From Bacillota bacterium (lineage in GTDB: Bacteria; Bacillota; Clostridia; Clostridiales; Clostridiaceae), in NCBI GenBank assembly GCA_023445445.1, contig JAEXLD010000115.1:1-45388 (forward strand): a stretch of 45,388 nucleotides of DNA, written 5' to 3'. Positions within the stretch are counted from its first letter, which is position 1. Every line of letters begins with the position of its first letter. Shown piece after piece: positions 25,529 to 34,452 of this stretch. The position numbers and the translations under genes were made by a program. A model generated the notes under the pieces. It did not search any database. It was not told the DNA's origin and saw nothing but the letters and a program-made list of their open reading frames with translations.

Positions 25529-27724
25529 ATGGGAAAAATACTAGTACTTGCAGAAAAGCCATCTGTAGGTAGAGATATAGCAAAGGTTTTAAAATCTAAT
25601 GTAAATAAGGGAGCTTATATAGAAGGTAATAAATATGTTATTACTTGGGCTTTAGGGCATTTAGTTGGATTACAAGACCCTGAAAGCTATGATGAAAAAT
25701 ATAAGCATTGGAGCATGGAAACTCTTCCAATGTTGCCTAAGCATATGAAGCTTACTGTTTTAAAGAAAACATCAAAGCAGTTTTATGAAGTGAAAAAACT
25801 TTTAAATAGAAATGATATAGAAGAAATAGTTATTGCAACAGATGCAGGAAGAGAAGGGGAATTAGTTGCAAGATGGATAATAGAAAAGGCAGGGGTTAAG
25901 AAACCTATTAAAAGACTTTGGATTTCTTCTCAAACAGATAAAGCAATACTTGAAGGCTTTAGAAACTTAAAATCAGGAAGTGAATATGAAAATTTATATA
26001 AGGCTGCAGTATGTAGAGCTGAAGCAGATTGGATAGTGGGTCTTAATGCCACAAGAGCTTTAACTTGTAAGTATAATGCTCAGCTTTCAGCAGGAAGAGT
26101 TCAATCACCAACTTTAGCAATGATAGTTCATAGGGAAGAGGAAATTAAAAATTTTAAACCGAAGACTTTTTATACTATACATGCTAAGAGTAAAGATATA
26201 AATTTCCAATGGACTAATAAGGATAATAACTTAAGAATTTTTGATGAGGAATTTGCAAATAAAATAATAAATAAAGTTCAAGGTGAAAATGCAAAGATAG
26301 TATCAATAACAGAAACTCCTAAGAAAAAGTTCTCACCAGCTCTATATGATTTAACAGAGCTTCAAAGAGATGCAAATAAGATTTGGGGTTATTCTGCAAA
26401 GCAAACCTTATCTATAATGCAAAGGCTTTATGAAAATCATAAAATACTTACTTATCCAAGAACTGATTCAAGATATATTTCTACAGATATAGTTGGTACT
26501 ATTACTGAAAGACTTAGAGCTATATCTACTGGAGAATATAGAATGGCAGCTTCTGAAATACTTAAGAATAAAATTAATTCAAATAAAAGCTTTGTAGATA
26601 ATAGTAAGGTTAGCGATCACCATGCTATAATTCCAACAGAACAAAAGCCTAACTTAAGTAATTTAAGTAGTGAAGAAAGACATATATATGATCTTGTTAT
26701 TAAAAGATTTTTAAGTGTATTAATGCCACCTTTTGAATATATACAAACTAATATAAAGGCAGAAATAAAAGGTGAAAGCTTTGTTGCTAAAGGAAAGGTA
26801 ATTAAATCAAAGGGATGGAAATCCTTATATGATAAAGACTTTTCAGAAGAAGATTCAAGGGAAGATGATTTAAAAGATCAAGTGCTTCCTAAGGTTAGTG
26901 AAGGTGATGTAATTAATATTAATAAAGTTGAACTAAGTAAGGGAGAAACTAAACCTCCTGCAAGATTTAATGAAGGAACCCTTTTATCAGCAATGGAAAA
27001 TCCTCAAAAGTATGTTAATGTAAATAAGGAAGCTGCTAAAACTTTAAATGAAACAGGTGGACTTGGAACAGTTGCTACCAGAGCAGATATAATTGAAAAA
27101 TTATTTAATTCCTTTGTTATAGAGAAAAAAGGAAAAGAAATAGTTCCAACATCTAAGGGAAAGCAATTAATAGATTTAGTACCTAATGAACTAAAATCTC
27201 CATTGTTAACAGCAAAATGGGAAAGTAGACTTGATGGAATTAGTAAGGGAAAAGATAATCCAAATGCCTTTATTAAGGAAATGAGAAATTATGCAATAGC
27301 TTTAGTAGAAGCAGTTAAAACTGATAGTAGCAAATTTGTTCACGATAATAAAACAGGCAAAAAATGTCCTAACTGTGGTAAATACCTTTTAGAAGTTAAA
27401 GGTAAAAATGGAGTTATGAATGTATGCCAAGATAGAGAATGTGGATATAGAGAAAATGTAAGTAGAACTACTAATGCTAGATGCCCAGAATGTAAAAAGA
27501 AATTAGAAGTAAGAGGCCATGGTGATGGAAAGATATATGTTTGCACAGGTGCAAATTGTAACTTTAGAGAAAAGGCTTCACAATTTGAAAAGAGATTTGA
27601 TAAAAAGGGCAAAGTAGATAAAAGAGAAGTAAATAATATGATGAAGAAGATGAAAAAGGAAGCAGAAGACTTTAATAATAATCCTTTTGCAGAGCTTTTA
27701 GGAAAGATGAATTTAAAAGAGTAA
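25529..27724 (+). CDS. topB: DNA topoisomerase III (type IA)
   Basis: A 731-residue type IA topoisomerase that breaks one DNA strand at a time to decatenate or relax negative supercoils. The TOPRIM domain (about 1-140) has the metal residues in LVLAEKPS and ATDAGREGEL. The catalytic Tyr309 is in ILTYPRTDSRY. The strand-passage region shows ARFNEGTLLSAMENP and TGGLGTVATRADI. The C-terminal tail holds two zinc ribbon-like units with four Cys each (KCPNCGKY..CQDRECGY and RCPECKKK..CTGANCNF). Length and architecture are normal for Firmicute TopB. Confidence 0.96.
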   Translation: MGKILVLAEKPSVGRDIAKVLKSNVNKGAYIEGNKYVITWALGHLVGLQDPESYDEKYKHWSMETLPMLPKHMKLTVLKKTSKQFYEVKKLLNRNDIEEIVIATDAGREGELVARWIIEKAGVKKPIKRLWISSQTDKAILEGFRNLKSGSEYENLYKAAVCRAEADWIVGLNATRALTCKYNAQLSAGRVQSPTLAMIVHREEEIKNFKPKTFYTIHAKSKDINFQWTNKDNNLRIFDEEFANKIINKVQGENAKIVSITETPKKKFSPALYDLTELQRDANKIWGYSAKQTLSIMQRLYENHKILTYPRTDSRYISTDIVGTITERLRAISTGEYRMAASEILKNKINSNKSFVDNSKVSDHHAIIPTEQKPNLSNLSSEERHIYDLVIKRFLSVLMPPFEYIQTNIKAEIKGESFVAKGKVIKSKGWKSLYDKDFSEEDSREDDLKDQVLPKVSEGDVININKVELSKGETKPPARFNEGTLLSAMENPQKYVNVNKEAAKTLNETGGLGTVATRADIIEKLFNSFVIEKKGKEIVPTSKGKQLIDLVPNELKSPLLTAKWESRLDGISKGKDNPNAFIKEMRNYAIALVEAVKTDSSKFVHDNKTGKKCPNCGKYLLEVKGKNGVMNVCQDRECGYRENVSRTTNARCPECKKKLEVRGHGDGKIYVCTGANCNFREKASQFEKRFDKKGKVDKREVNNMMKKMKKEAEDFNNNPFAELLGKMNLKE

Positions 27725-27738
27725 TGTAATAATTAGAT

Positions 27739-27783
27739 AGCAAAGGAAACATGTAGAAATACTTGTTTCCTTTGCTTTTTTTA
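27739..27783 (+). terminator. Terminator after topB
   Basis: Perfect 13-bp stem AGCAAAGGAAACA / TGTTTCCTTTGCT, 12-base loop, followed by T8. Confidence 0.9.
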
Positions 27784-27874
27784 ATTGAAAATACAAGGTA
27801 TTTTGCTTAAAATGAACATACATTTATTAACCAGTATTTGGTATAATTCTCTTATTAAATATGGGAGGCGCAGT

Positions 27875-29932
27875 ATGGATGAAATGATTTTGCTTGGAAT
27901 TAAAGTAGTAGCCATAATCCTTGGAGTAATAATAATATTTTGGGTTATAGGCTTTAGGATAATTCCAAATGATAAGGTGGGTATTGTTGAAAAATGGTGG
28001 TCTACAAAGGGATCATTAAAGGAGCAGATAATTGCATTAAAAGGGGAAGCTGGATATCAGCCTGCATTACTAAGAGGAGGTATTCATTTTAGAACTCCAT
28101 TTATTTATAAAGTTCATGTAGTTCCTTTAGTAACAATACCTCAAGGTAAAATTGCCTATGTTTTTGCAAGAGATGGGAAACCTTTAGAAGCTACACAAAC
28201 TTTAGGAAGTGTAGTTAAAGAGGGAAATAACTTTCAAGATGTAAGAGGATTTTTAGAAAATGGAGGACAAAAGGGTCCGCAAAGGGGAATAATAAGAGAA
28301 GGTACCTATGCATTTAATCTTGCTCAATTTGTAATTATTACAGAAAATAAAACTTATTATTTGAAAATGGGAAATAGACAAGAACTAGATACTATTTCAA
28401 CTATGTCTAGATTAATTGCTGAAAGAAAAGGCTTTGAGCCAGTTATAATTGAAGGTAATAGCGATTTAGTAGGAATAGTAACAGTACATGATGGACAGTC
28501 TTTAGGCTCTGAAAATATAATATGTCCTATAGTTGGTGATAATCATAAGGATGAAAATTACCACAATAATTTTCAAGACATTGATGCATTCTTAAGGGCT
28601 GGTGGATATAGAGGTAGACAATATCAAGTTTTAGCAGATGGTACTTACTTTATAAATAGATTATTTGCCACAGTAGAATATATCCCTAAAATTATTATTC
28701 CAGTTGGATTTGTAGGAGTTGTTGTTTCATATACAGGATCAAAGGGAGAAGATTTTTCAGGAACTGATTACAAACACGGGGAATTAGTTAAAAAGGGTTA
28801 TAGAGGAGTTTGGAATGAAGCCTTAATGCCTGGTAAATATGCATTTAACACCTATGCAGGTAGTATAATTAAAGTCCCAACCACTAATGTAATATTAAAA
28901 TGGATTAGTAATCAAAATGGTAGCCATAAATATGATGAAAATCTTAAAGAAGTAAATCTAATTACTAAGGATGCCTTTGAACCAACATTACCATTATCTG
29001 TAGTATTTCATATAGATTATAGAAAAGCACCTCTTGTAATTCAAAGATTTGGTGATATAAAGATGCTAGTAGATCAAACTTTAGATCCAATGGTATCTGC
29101 ATATTTTAAAAATATAGGACAAACTAAAACACTAATAGAATTAATACAACAAAGAAATGAAATTCAAGCTCAAAGTTCATTAGAAATGAAAGGAAAGTTC
29201 GATCATTACAATTTGGAATTAGAAGAAGTTTTAATAGGAACTCCTGGAAGCTCTAAGGCTGATACAAATATTGAAACCATATTAACTCAATTAAGAAGTA
29301 GACAAATTGCAAAAGAACAACTTGAAACTTATGAAACTCAACAAAGAGCTGCTGAAAAAGAAAAGGAACTTAGAGAAGCAGAAGCTATTGCAAAACAACA
29401 AACTACTTTAACTGAATCAGATATTAATATTAAGATTCAAGAAAATCAAGGAAAAGCTGAACTTATGAAAGCTAAGCAAGATGCTGAAAAAATACAAAAT
29501 CTTGCAGAAGCAGATGCTTATAAAGTTAAAAAGCAATCTGAAGCAGAAGCCTTTAAGATTAAAGTAACAGCAGAAGCAGATGCCGACAAGGAAGCAAGAG
29601 TAGGTATATCAAAGGCTATAGCTGCAAAAGAACAAGTAAATGCTTATGGTGGGCCACAATATAAAGTTATAAATGATGTTATGACTTCTTTTACAAATGC
29701 AATTAAAGAAGGAAAGATTGATATAGTTCCAAGAACTCTTATTACTACTGGAACAGAAGGAGAAGGTAAGGGAGCTAATGCTTTTGAATCCTTGGTTATG
29801 CTTTTGTTAAGTGAAAAATTAACTGAAATTGGAGAAAATAAATCCATTGAGGAATCAGCTGATATATTAAGAATAAAGGAAGAAATAATGAATAATCTAA
29901 GAGAAAAAAATCCTACAGAATTAGGAAGCTAA
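27875..29932 (+). CDS. SPFH/Band 7 domain protein with N-terminal repeats
   Basis: A 685-residue membrane-anchored scaffold protein. I place the start at 27875, with GGGAGGCG 7 bases upstream. Residues 4-28 are one transmembrane helix. Between about 56 and 340 there are four imperfect repeats of the form G-G-x-x-G-x-Q...L-x-G-x-Y-x-F-N: near 58-90, 128-160, 241-275 and 306-340. The SPFH core spans about 340-470. From about 480 to 590 comes an Ala/Glu/Lys-rich coiled coil, as in flotillins and YqiK-like proteins. It is about twice as long as FloA. No NfeD partner is adjacent. A role in membrane microdomains is an inference from the family. Confidence 0.82.
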   Translation: MDEMILLGIKVVAIILGVIIIFWVIGFRIIPNDKVGIVEKWWSTKGSLKEQIIALKGEAGYQPALLRGGIHFRTPFIYKVHVVPLVTIPQGKIAYVFARDGKPLEATQTLGSVVKEGNNFQDVRGFLENGGQKGPQRGIIREGTYAFNLAQFVIITENKTYYLKMGNRQELDTISTMSRLIAERKGFEPVIIEGNSDLVGIVTVHDGQSLGSENIICPIVGDNHKDENYHNNFQDIDAFLRAGGYRGRQYQVLADGTYFINRLFATVEYIPKIIIPVGFVGVVVSYTGSKGEDFSGTDYKHGELVKKGYRGVWNEALMPGKYAFNTYAGSIIKVPTTNVILKWISNQNGSHKYDENLKEVNLITKDAFEPTLPLSVVFHIDYRKAPLVIQRFGDIKMLVDQTLDPMVSAYFKNIGQTKTLIELIQQRNEIQAQSSLEMKGKFDHYNLELEEVLIGTPGSSKADTNIETILTQLRSRQIAKEQLETYETQQRAAEKEKELREAEAIAKQQTTLTESDINIKIQENQGKAELMKAKQDAEKIQNLAEADAYKVKKQSEAEAFKIKVTAEADADKEARVGISKAIAAKEQVNAYGGPQYKVINDVMTSFTNAIKEGKIDIVPRTLITTGTEGEGKGANAFESLVMLLLSEKLTEIGENKSIEESADILRIKEEIMNNLREKNPTELGS

Positions 29933-29946
29933 TAATTGGTGTTTTT

Positions 29947-29976
29947 ATGGGAGAGTGATTACTCTCCTATAATTTT
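29947..29976 (+). terminator. Terminator after the SPFH gene
   Basis: Stem ATGGGAGAGT / ACTCTCCTAT (one G-T pair), loop GATT, followed by AATTTTT. Confidence 0.85.
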
Positions 29977-30189
29977 TATCTCATCAGATTATAATTTATC
30001 ATTTTGAAAATGTATATTCATTTAATGAAAGATATATTCCTACTGAAATTTAAGTTAGGTAACTGATAGGATTCTATGTGACATAGACTTTTCTAATTAA
30101 TAATACTGATAATTTAATTATATTAAGTTTAAGGGTTTTTCTTTTTTCATATATAATTTCATCTACTTATATTTAAATTATACTATTTC

Positions 30190-30206
30190 TACTAGTAGTA
30201 CTAGTA
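30190..30206 (+). promoter_or_regulatory. Tandem palindrome upstream of the exporter promoter
   Basis: TACTAGTA-G-TACTAGTA: the same 8-base palindrome twice, one base apart, 52 bases before the -35 box of the leader/ABC operon. It looks like a site for a dimeric regulator. The rest of 29977-30258 is A/T-rich with nothing else I can assign. Confidence 0.4.
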
Positions 30207-30258
30207 CAATTATTGTAAAATTTAGAAAAAATAAAAGATAAAAAAAGTTAGGAATTTA

Positions 30259-30287
30259 TTGACAATTTAAAGTGTAGGTAATATAAT
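30259..30287 (+). promoter_or_regulatory. Consensus promoter of the leader-ABC exporter operon
   Basis: Exact TTGACA (30259-30264), 17 bases, exact TATAAT (30282-30287). Transcription should begin near 30294, about 35 bases before the leader ORF. Confidence 0.8.
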
Positions 30288-30328
30288 AATTGAGAAAGAA
30301 AAAATAAAGTGAAAAGGAGGTAGGAAAA

Positions 30329-30433
30329 ATGTTAAATATGATAAAAGACTTTAGGTTAACAATTAAAAATCAAATAATCCAAAAAAATAATTATATGAAT
30401 AATCCTATCTCATTGTGTGAATTTAAGATATAG
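30329..30433 (+). CDS. Putative 34-residue attenuation leader peptide (BmrB-like)
   Basis: A short ORF with an excellent ribosome binding site, AAAAGGAGG, 9 bases before the ATG. The peptide begins MLNMIKDFRLTIKN and is rich in Asn, Ile and Lys, ending in SLCEFKI. It sits between a consensus promoter and a set of hairpins with U-tracts that precede a heterodimeric ABC exporter. In Bacillus subtilis the bmrB leader ORF occupies this place before bmrCD, and ribosome-targeting antibiotics relieve attenuation. By analogy, translation of this ORF should decide which RNA structure forms. I have not compared its sequence with BmrB. It may have no function as a peptide. Confidence 0.65.
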   Translation: MLNMIKDFRLTIKNQIIQKNNYMNNPISLCEFKI

Positions 30434-30508
30434 AGAATTTATGCAGTTTTACTTTATAAAACTACTTTAATTTTATTTAAAGGTGTAATTTTATATAAAA
30501 AGTAATTA

Positions 30509-30543
30509 AGCCAGGGTTATTACCAGGGCTTTTTGTTTTATTT
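30509..30543 (+). terminator. Attenuator terminator before the ABC exporter
   Basis: AGCC (30509-30512) pairs with GGCT (30527-30530). A tandem A-G/G-A mismatch and GGT/ACC close the stem over loop TATT. T4-G-T4 follows. It lies 75 bases after the leader stop codon. Its 3' side and U-tract are also the left arm of the 18-bp hairpin described next, so the two cannot coexist. Confidence 0.65.
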
Positions 30544-30570
30544 AAGTTTGTATTAAATAAAACAAAAAGC
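30528..30570 (+). promoter_or_regulatory. 18-bp hairpin overlapping the attenuator U-tract
   Basis: GCTTTTTGTTTTATTTAA (30528-30545) and its exact reverse complement (30553-30570) flank the 7-base loop GTTTGTA. It buries the U-tract of the upstream terminator. A second pairing is possible around it: GCCAGGG (30510-30516) with CCTTGGC (30579-30585), followed by CTTTTT, which would give an alternative termination structure at about 30592. Confidence 0.65.
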
Positions 30571-30661
30571 ATGGATTTCCTTGGCCTTTTTATATCCACT
30601 AACATATGAGGAGGTTAAAAATTAAATTAAGCAATATATGAAGCAAAAAGGGGGAATTTAA

Positions 30662-32398
30662 ATGACGAGAATACTTAAATATGTTTCAAAGTATAAGGGA
30701 TTACTATTCTTTGGAACCTTTTCAATGATAGCAGTAATTGTGGTTGATCTTTTTATGCCTTATCTTCAAAAAGTATTTATTGATGAAGGTATTACTCAAG
30801 GAAACTACAACGTTATAAAGACAATTTTAATAGCAATTTCAGTAATTACCATAACAAAATCAATTTTAGGGTATTTCAAGGAATTTCTTTATGACTATTT
30901 AAGCGTAAAGGTACATGCAGATATTAAAAATGATATGTTTAATCATATTCAAAAATTAGAATTTAAATATTTTGATGAAATGAATACTGGGGAGTTAATG
31001 TCTAGAATAGGTGAAGATGTTGAAAATATCTGGCAAACTCTTAGCTTTGGTTTTAGATTATTTATAGAAAATATAATTTATTTTGTTATTTCAACAATAA
31101 TTCTATTTTCATTAAATTGGCAACTAGCTTTAGCTTGTTTTATTATTATGATTCCAATAGGCTTTATGGCAATTAGTTTAGAGAAAAAGTTTGGAGAAAA
31201 CTATGGTAAATTAAGTGATAAAACAGCTGAGATTACAACTACTGCCCAAGAAAATATTGCAGGGGTTAGACTTGTTAAGGCCTTTGCAAGAGAAAAATAT
31301 GAAATGAAAAAGTTCTTAAAAATGAACAGAAAATTCTATGATTTAAGCATGGAACAAGGAAAAATAATTGGAGATTACTTTCCACCTATTGAATTTTTAA
31401 CAAATATAGCTTTAGTTGTAATGATAGTTTATGGTGGTTTCATTGTTTTGAAAGGGAATATAAGCATTGGAGTATTAGTAGCTTTTAGTGGGTATATTTG
31501 GAATCTAATATGGCCAATGAGAATGCTAGGAGAATTACTTGACTTACTTTCAAGAAATACTGCTTCAGCTAAGAAGATATTTGAAATAATGGATAAAGAA
31601 CCTGAAATTCAAAATACAGATAAAACTTATAAACCTAAAGAATTAGTTGGAGATATTATATTTAATAATGTTAGTTTTAAATATAAGGATGAATATGTTC
31701 TTAAAAATATTAATTTAGATATTAAGGCTGGAAGTACAGTAGCCATAATGGGAACAACTGGTTCTGGAAAATCTACTTTAATTAATTTAATTGGAAGATA
31801 CTATGATGTAACTGATGGAAATATAAAAATAGATAATGTGGATATTAAGGATTATGATTTAAACTTTTTAAGAGAAAAGATGGCCATTGTTCCACAAGAT
31901 ACTTTCTTATTTTCAGATTCAATAATAAATAATATAAGATTTAGTAATGAAAATGCAACCTTTGAAGAAGTAGAAAAGGCAGCAGAATTAGCTTGCGCCC
32001 TAGAATTTGTAAATGGATTAGAAGAAGGTTTCTATACAGAAATAGGAGAAAGAGGTATGGGCTTATCTGGAGGACAAAAGCAAAGAATTTCGATTACAAG
32101 AGCTTTGGTAAGAGAATCTAAAGTTTTAATTTTAGATGATTCTACTTCAGCTTTAGACATGGAAACTGAGTATAGTTTATTAAAGAATTTATCTAATAGA
32201 GGAGATACTAGCACAACTTTTATTATAGCTCATAGGATTTCAGCAGTTAAAAATGCAGACCTTATAATTTATCTAGAGGATGGAGAGATAAAGGAAAAAG
32301 GAACCCATGAAGAATTATTAAAGATTAAAGGGAAATATTTTGATATTTATTGTAGCCAATTTAAAGACTTTAATCTTTTAGAAGAGGAGGTTATATAG
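30662..32398 (+). CDS. Heterodimeric ABC exporter subunit with degenerate ATPase site (BmrC-like)
   Basis: A 578-residue half-transporter: six-helix exporter domain (about 1-310) and nucleotide-binding domain (about 335-575). Walker A is GTTGSGKST and the signature LSGGQ is canonical. After Walker B, the catalytic Glu is replaced by Asp493 (LILDDSTSALD). This, with the altered signature of the partner, defines a degenerate site as in TM287/288 and BmrC/BmrD. The partner gene follows with no gap. GGGGG precedes the ATG, which abuts the stop codon of a tiny 7-codon frame. Likely substrates are drugs or other amphipathic compounds; the attenuator-type leader supports antibiotic export. Confidence 0.88.
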   Translation: MTRILKYVSKYKGLLFFGTFSMIAVIVVDLFMPYLQKVFIDEGITQGNYNVIKTILIAISVITITKSILGYFKEFLYDYLSVKVHADIKNDMFNHIQKLEFKYFDEMNTGELMSRIGEDVENIWQTLSFGFRLFIENIIYFVISTIILFSLNWQLALACFIIMIPIGFMAISLEKKFGENYGKLSDKTAEITTTAQENIAGVRLVKAFAREKYEMKKFLKMNRKFYDLSMEQGKIIGDYFPPIEFLTNIALVVMIVYGGFIVLKGNISIGVLVAFSGYIWNLIWPMRMLGELLDLLSRNTASAKKIFEIMDKEPEIQNTDKTYKPKELVGDIIFNNVSFKYKDEYVLKNINLDIKAGSTVAIMGTTGSGKSTLINLIGRYYDVTDGNIKIDNVDIKDYDLNFLREKMAIVPQDTFLFSDSIINNIRFSNENATFEEVEKAAELACALEFVNGLEEGFYTEIGERGMGLSGGQKQRISITRALVRESKVLILDDSTSALDMETEYSLLKNLSNRGDTSTTFIIAHRISAVKNADLIIYLEDGEIKEKGTHEELLKIKGKYFDIYCSQFKDFNLLEEEVI

Positions 32399-34186
32399 AT
32401 GAAAAACAACTCAATAAAAAAAGATGAAGAAGTAATGAGAAGAAGTAAAAGTCAAATAACAGTGAAACTTTTGGCCTATTTAAAACCTTATAAATTAAAA
32501 TCTTTTATTGTTATTTTACTGATGATTTTTGTTATGATTTCTGAAATTGTTAATCCTCTTTTGCTAAAAATAGCTATAGATGATTATATAGTAAGTGGAA
32601 ATGTTCAAGCGCTAATTATCATTGGTGTACTTTTGGTTGTATTGAATTTAGCAGCTTGGATAGTTTCGAAAATTAGATGGACAATGATAACTTCCATAAC
32701 TAATAATATTTTAGTTAATATAAGGCATGAATTATATAGCCATATTCAATATTTATCCTTTGACTTCTTTGATGGAAGACCAGTAGGAAAAATTTTAGCT
32801 AGAGTTGTTGGCGATGTTAATGCGTTAAAGAATTTATTTTCACAAAGTATTCAATCCTTTATTCCTCAAATTTTAAATCTTATATGTGTTACTATAATTA
32901 TGTTTATGCTAAATGTAAAACTTGCTTTAGCTTGCTTAGCACTTTTACCTATACTAGGAATTGCAATGTTTTGTATTGAGATTATTTCAAGAAGAAGGTG
33001 GGAAATTTATAGAAATAAAAGATCAAATTTAAATGGATTTACTCATGAAGACTTTTCTGGAATAAAAGTAGTAAAGGGCTTTGCTAGAGAAAAAGGAACA
33101 GAAAAAAACTTTCAATCTATGGTTAAAGAGCAAAGTGATACATTTATAGATGCAGTAAAAATTAATGATTTCTTTTGGCCTTTAGTTGAATTATCATGGG
33201 GGCTTGGAGCAGTTATAGTATTTTTAATTGGATATAAATTAGTTATGAATAATGAAATTAAGATAGGTACTTTAATAGCCTTTTCTATGTATGTGGGAAT
33301 GTTTTGGAGACCTATAATGAACCTTTCTAGTTTTTATAATAATTTAATTACAAACTTTTCAGCAGCAGATAGAATATTTGATATTTTAGATATAAAACCA
33401 ATTATAAAAAACTCATCAAATGCAAAACCAATTGGAAAAATTAAAGGTTTAGTTGAATTTAAAAATGTATATTTTTCTTACGATGAAAATAATGATGTTT
33501 TAAAGGATGTAAGTTTCAAGGTTAATAAGGGAGAAAAAATAGCATTAGTTGGAGCAACAGGAGCAGGAAAGACTACAATAGTATCTTTACTTAGTAGATT
33601 CTATGATCCAACTGCAGGTGAAGTTTTAGTTGATGGTAAAAATATTAAATATATAGATTTAGAATCATTAAGAAGTCAAATGGGAATAATGCTTCAAGAT
33701 ACCTTCTTATTTTCATCAACTATTATGGAAAATATAAGATATGGAAGATTAGATGCAACAGACGAAGAAGTTATAGAAGCAGCTAAGGCAGTTAATGCTC
33801 ATGATTTTATAATGAAACTGGAAAAGGGATATGAAACTGAGGTAAATGAAAGAGGATCAAGGCTTTCTTTAGGACAAAGACAACTGGTATCCTTTGCAAG
33901 AGCGTTACTTGCTAATCCTAGAATTTTAATTTTAGATGAAGCTACTTCTAATATTGACACTCAAACAGAAAAATTAGTACAAGAAGGAATTGAAAAGCTT
34001 CTTCATGGAAGAACTTCCTTTGTTGTAGCCCATAGATTATCTACTATTAGAGATTGTGATAAGATTATGGTTATAAATGATGGACAAATTGAAGAAGCAG
34101 GAGATCATGATGAGTTACTAAAAAATAAAGGCAGTTATTATGATTTATATATGGCTCAATATAAATTCTTAAGTGAAGGGGTATAG
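32399..34186 (+). CDS. Heterodimeric ABC exporter subunit with catalytic ATPase site (BmrD-like)
   Basis: A 595-residue partner half-transporter. A cytoplasmic tail of about 30 residues precedes six helices. The nucleotide-binding domain has Walker A GATGAGKT, catalytic Glu514 after Walker B (LILDEATSNID) and the switch His in VAHRLST. The signature is LSLGQ instead of LSGGQ; in a head-to-tail dimer it faces the degenerate Walker B of the other subunit. So one ATP site is active and one is not, as in known heterodimeric exporters. The ATG directly follows the TAG of the first subunit, with GAGGAGG upstream. Confidence 0.88.
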   Translation: MKNNSIKKDEEVMRRSKSQITVKLLAYLKPYKLKSFIVILLMIFVMISEIVNPLLLKIAIDDYIVSGNVQALIIIGVLLVVLNLAAWIVSKIRWTMITSITNNILVNIRHELYSHIQYLSFDFFDGRPVGKILARVVGDVNALKNLFSQSIQSFIPQILNLICVTIIMFMLNVKLALACLALLPILGIAMFCIEIISRRRWEIYRNKRSNLNGFTHEDFSGIKVVKGFAREKGTEKNFQSMVKEQSDTFIDAVKINDFFWPLVELSWGLGAVIVFLIGYKLVMNNEIKIGTLIAFSMYVGMFWRPIMNLSSFYNNLITNFSAADRIFDILDIKPIIKNSSNAKPIGKIKGLVEFKNVYFSYDENNDVLKDVSFKVNKGEKIALVGATGAGKTTIVSLLSRFYDPTAGEVLVDGKNIKYIDLESLRSQMGIMLQDTFLFSSTIMENIRYGRLDATDEEVIEAAKAVNAHDFIMKLEKGYETEVNERGSRLSLGQRQLVSFARALLANPRILILDEATSNIDTQTEKLVQEGIEKLLHGRTSFVVAHRLSTIRDCDKIMVINDGQIEEAGDHDELLKNKGSYYDLYMAQYKFLSEGV

Positions 34187-34283
34187 AATTAAATTTCTAA
34201 CTTAAATGATATTTAAATCAGATTTATACTTTAAAAAGCCTTAATAGAAGAATTAATTTAGTAATATTGATATTAATAAAGAT

Positions 34284-34322
34284 AAAGGTAATGGAAGATA
34301 ATAGCCTCCATTACCTTTTATT
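34284..34322 (+). terminator. Terminator after the ABC exporter pair
   Basis: Perfect 12-bp stem AAAGGTAATGGA / TCCATTACCTTT with 11-base loop, then a T-rich tail. Confidence 0.85.
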
Positions 34323-34452
34323 ATTTTTAAAGAAGAAAGTAACTATGAAGTTTATTGAATTTTTAATAATAATATTTATATAATCAGCATAGAATTTAAT
34401 AAAACATAACATAAGGATTAAAGGGTAATTTAAATTGAAGGGAGGAAAATTG

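Noticed and set aside
28080..29660. Possible fusion of two genes in the long SPFH reading frame
   Set aside because: The frame is continuous, codon use is uniform, and the internal repeats account for the extra length.
30528..30570. 18-bp inverted repeat as a transposon end or MITE
   Set aside because: No flanking duplication is visible, and its overlap with a terminator U-tract between a leader ORF and an exporter fits RNA regulation better.
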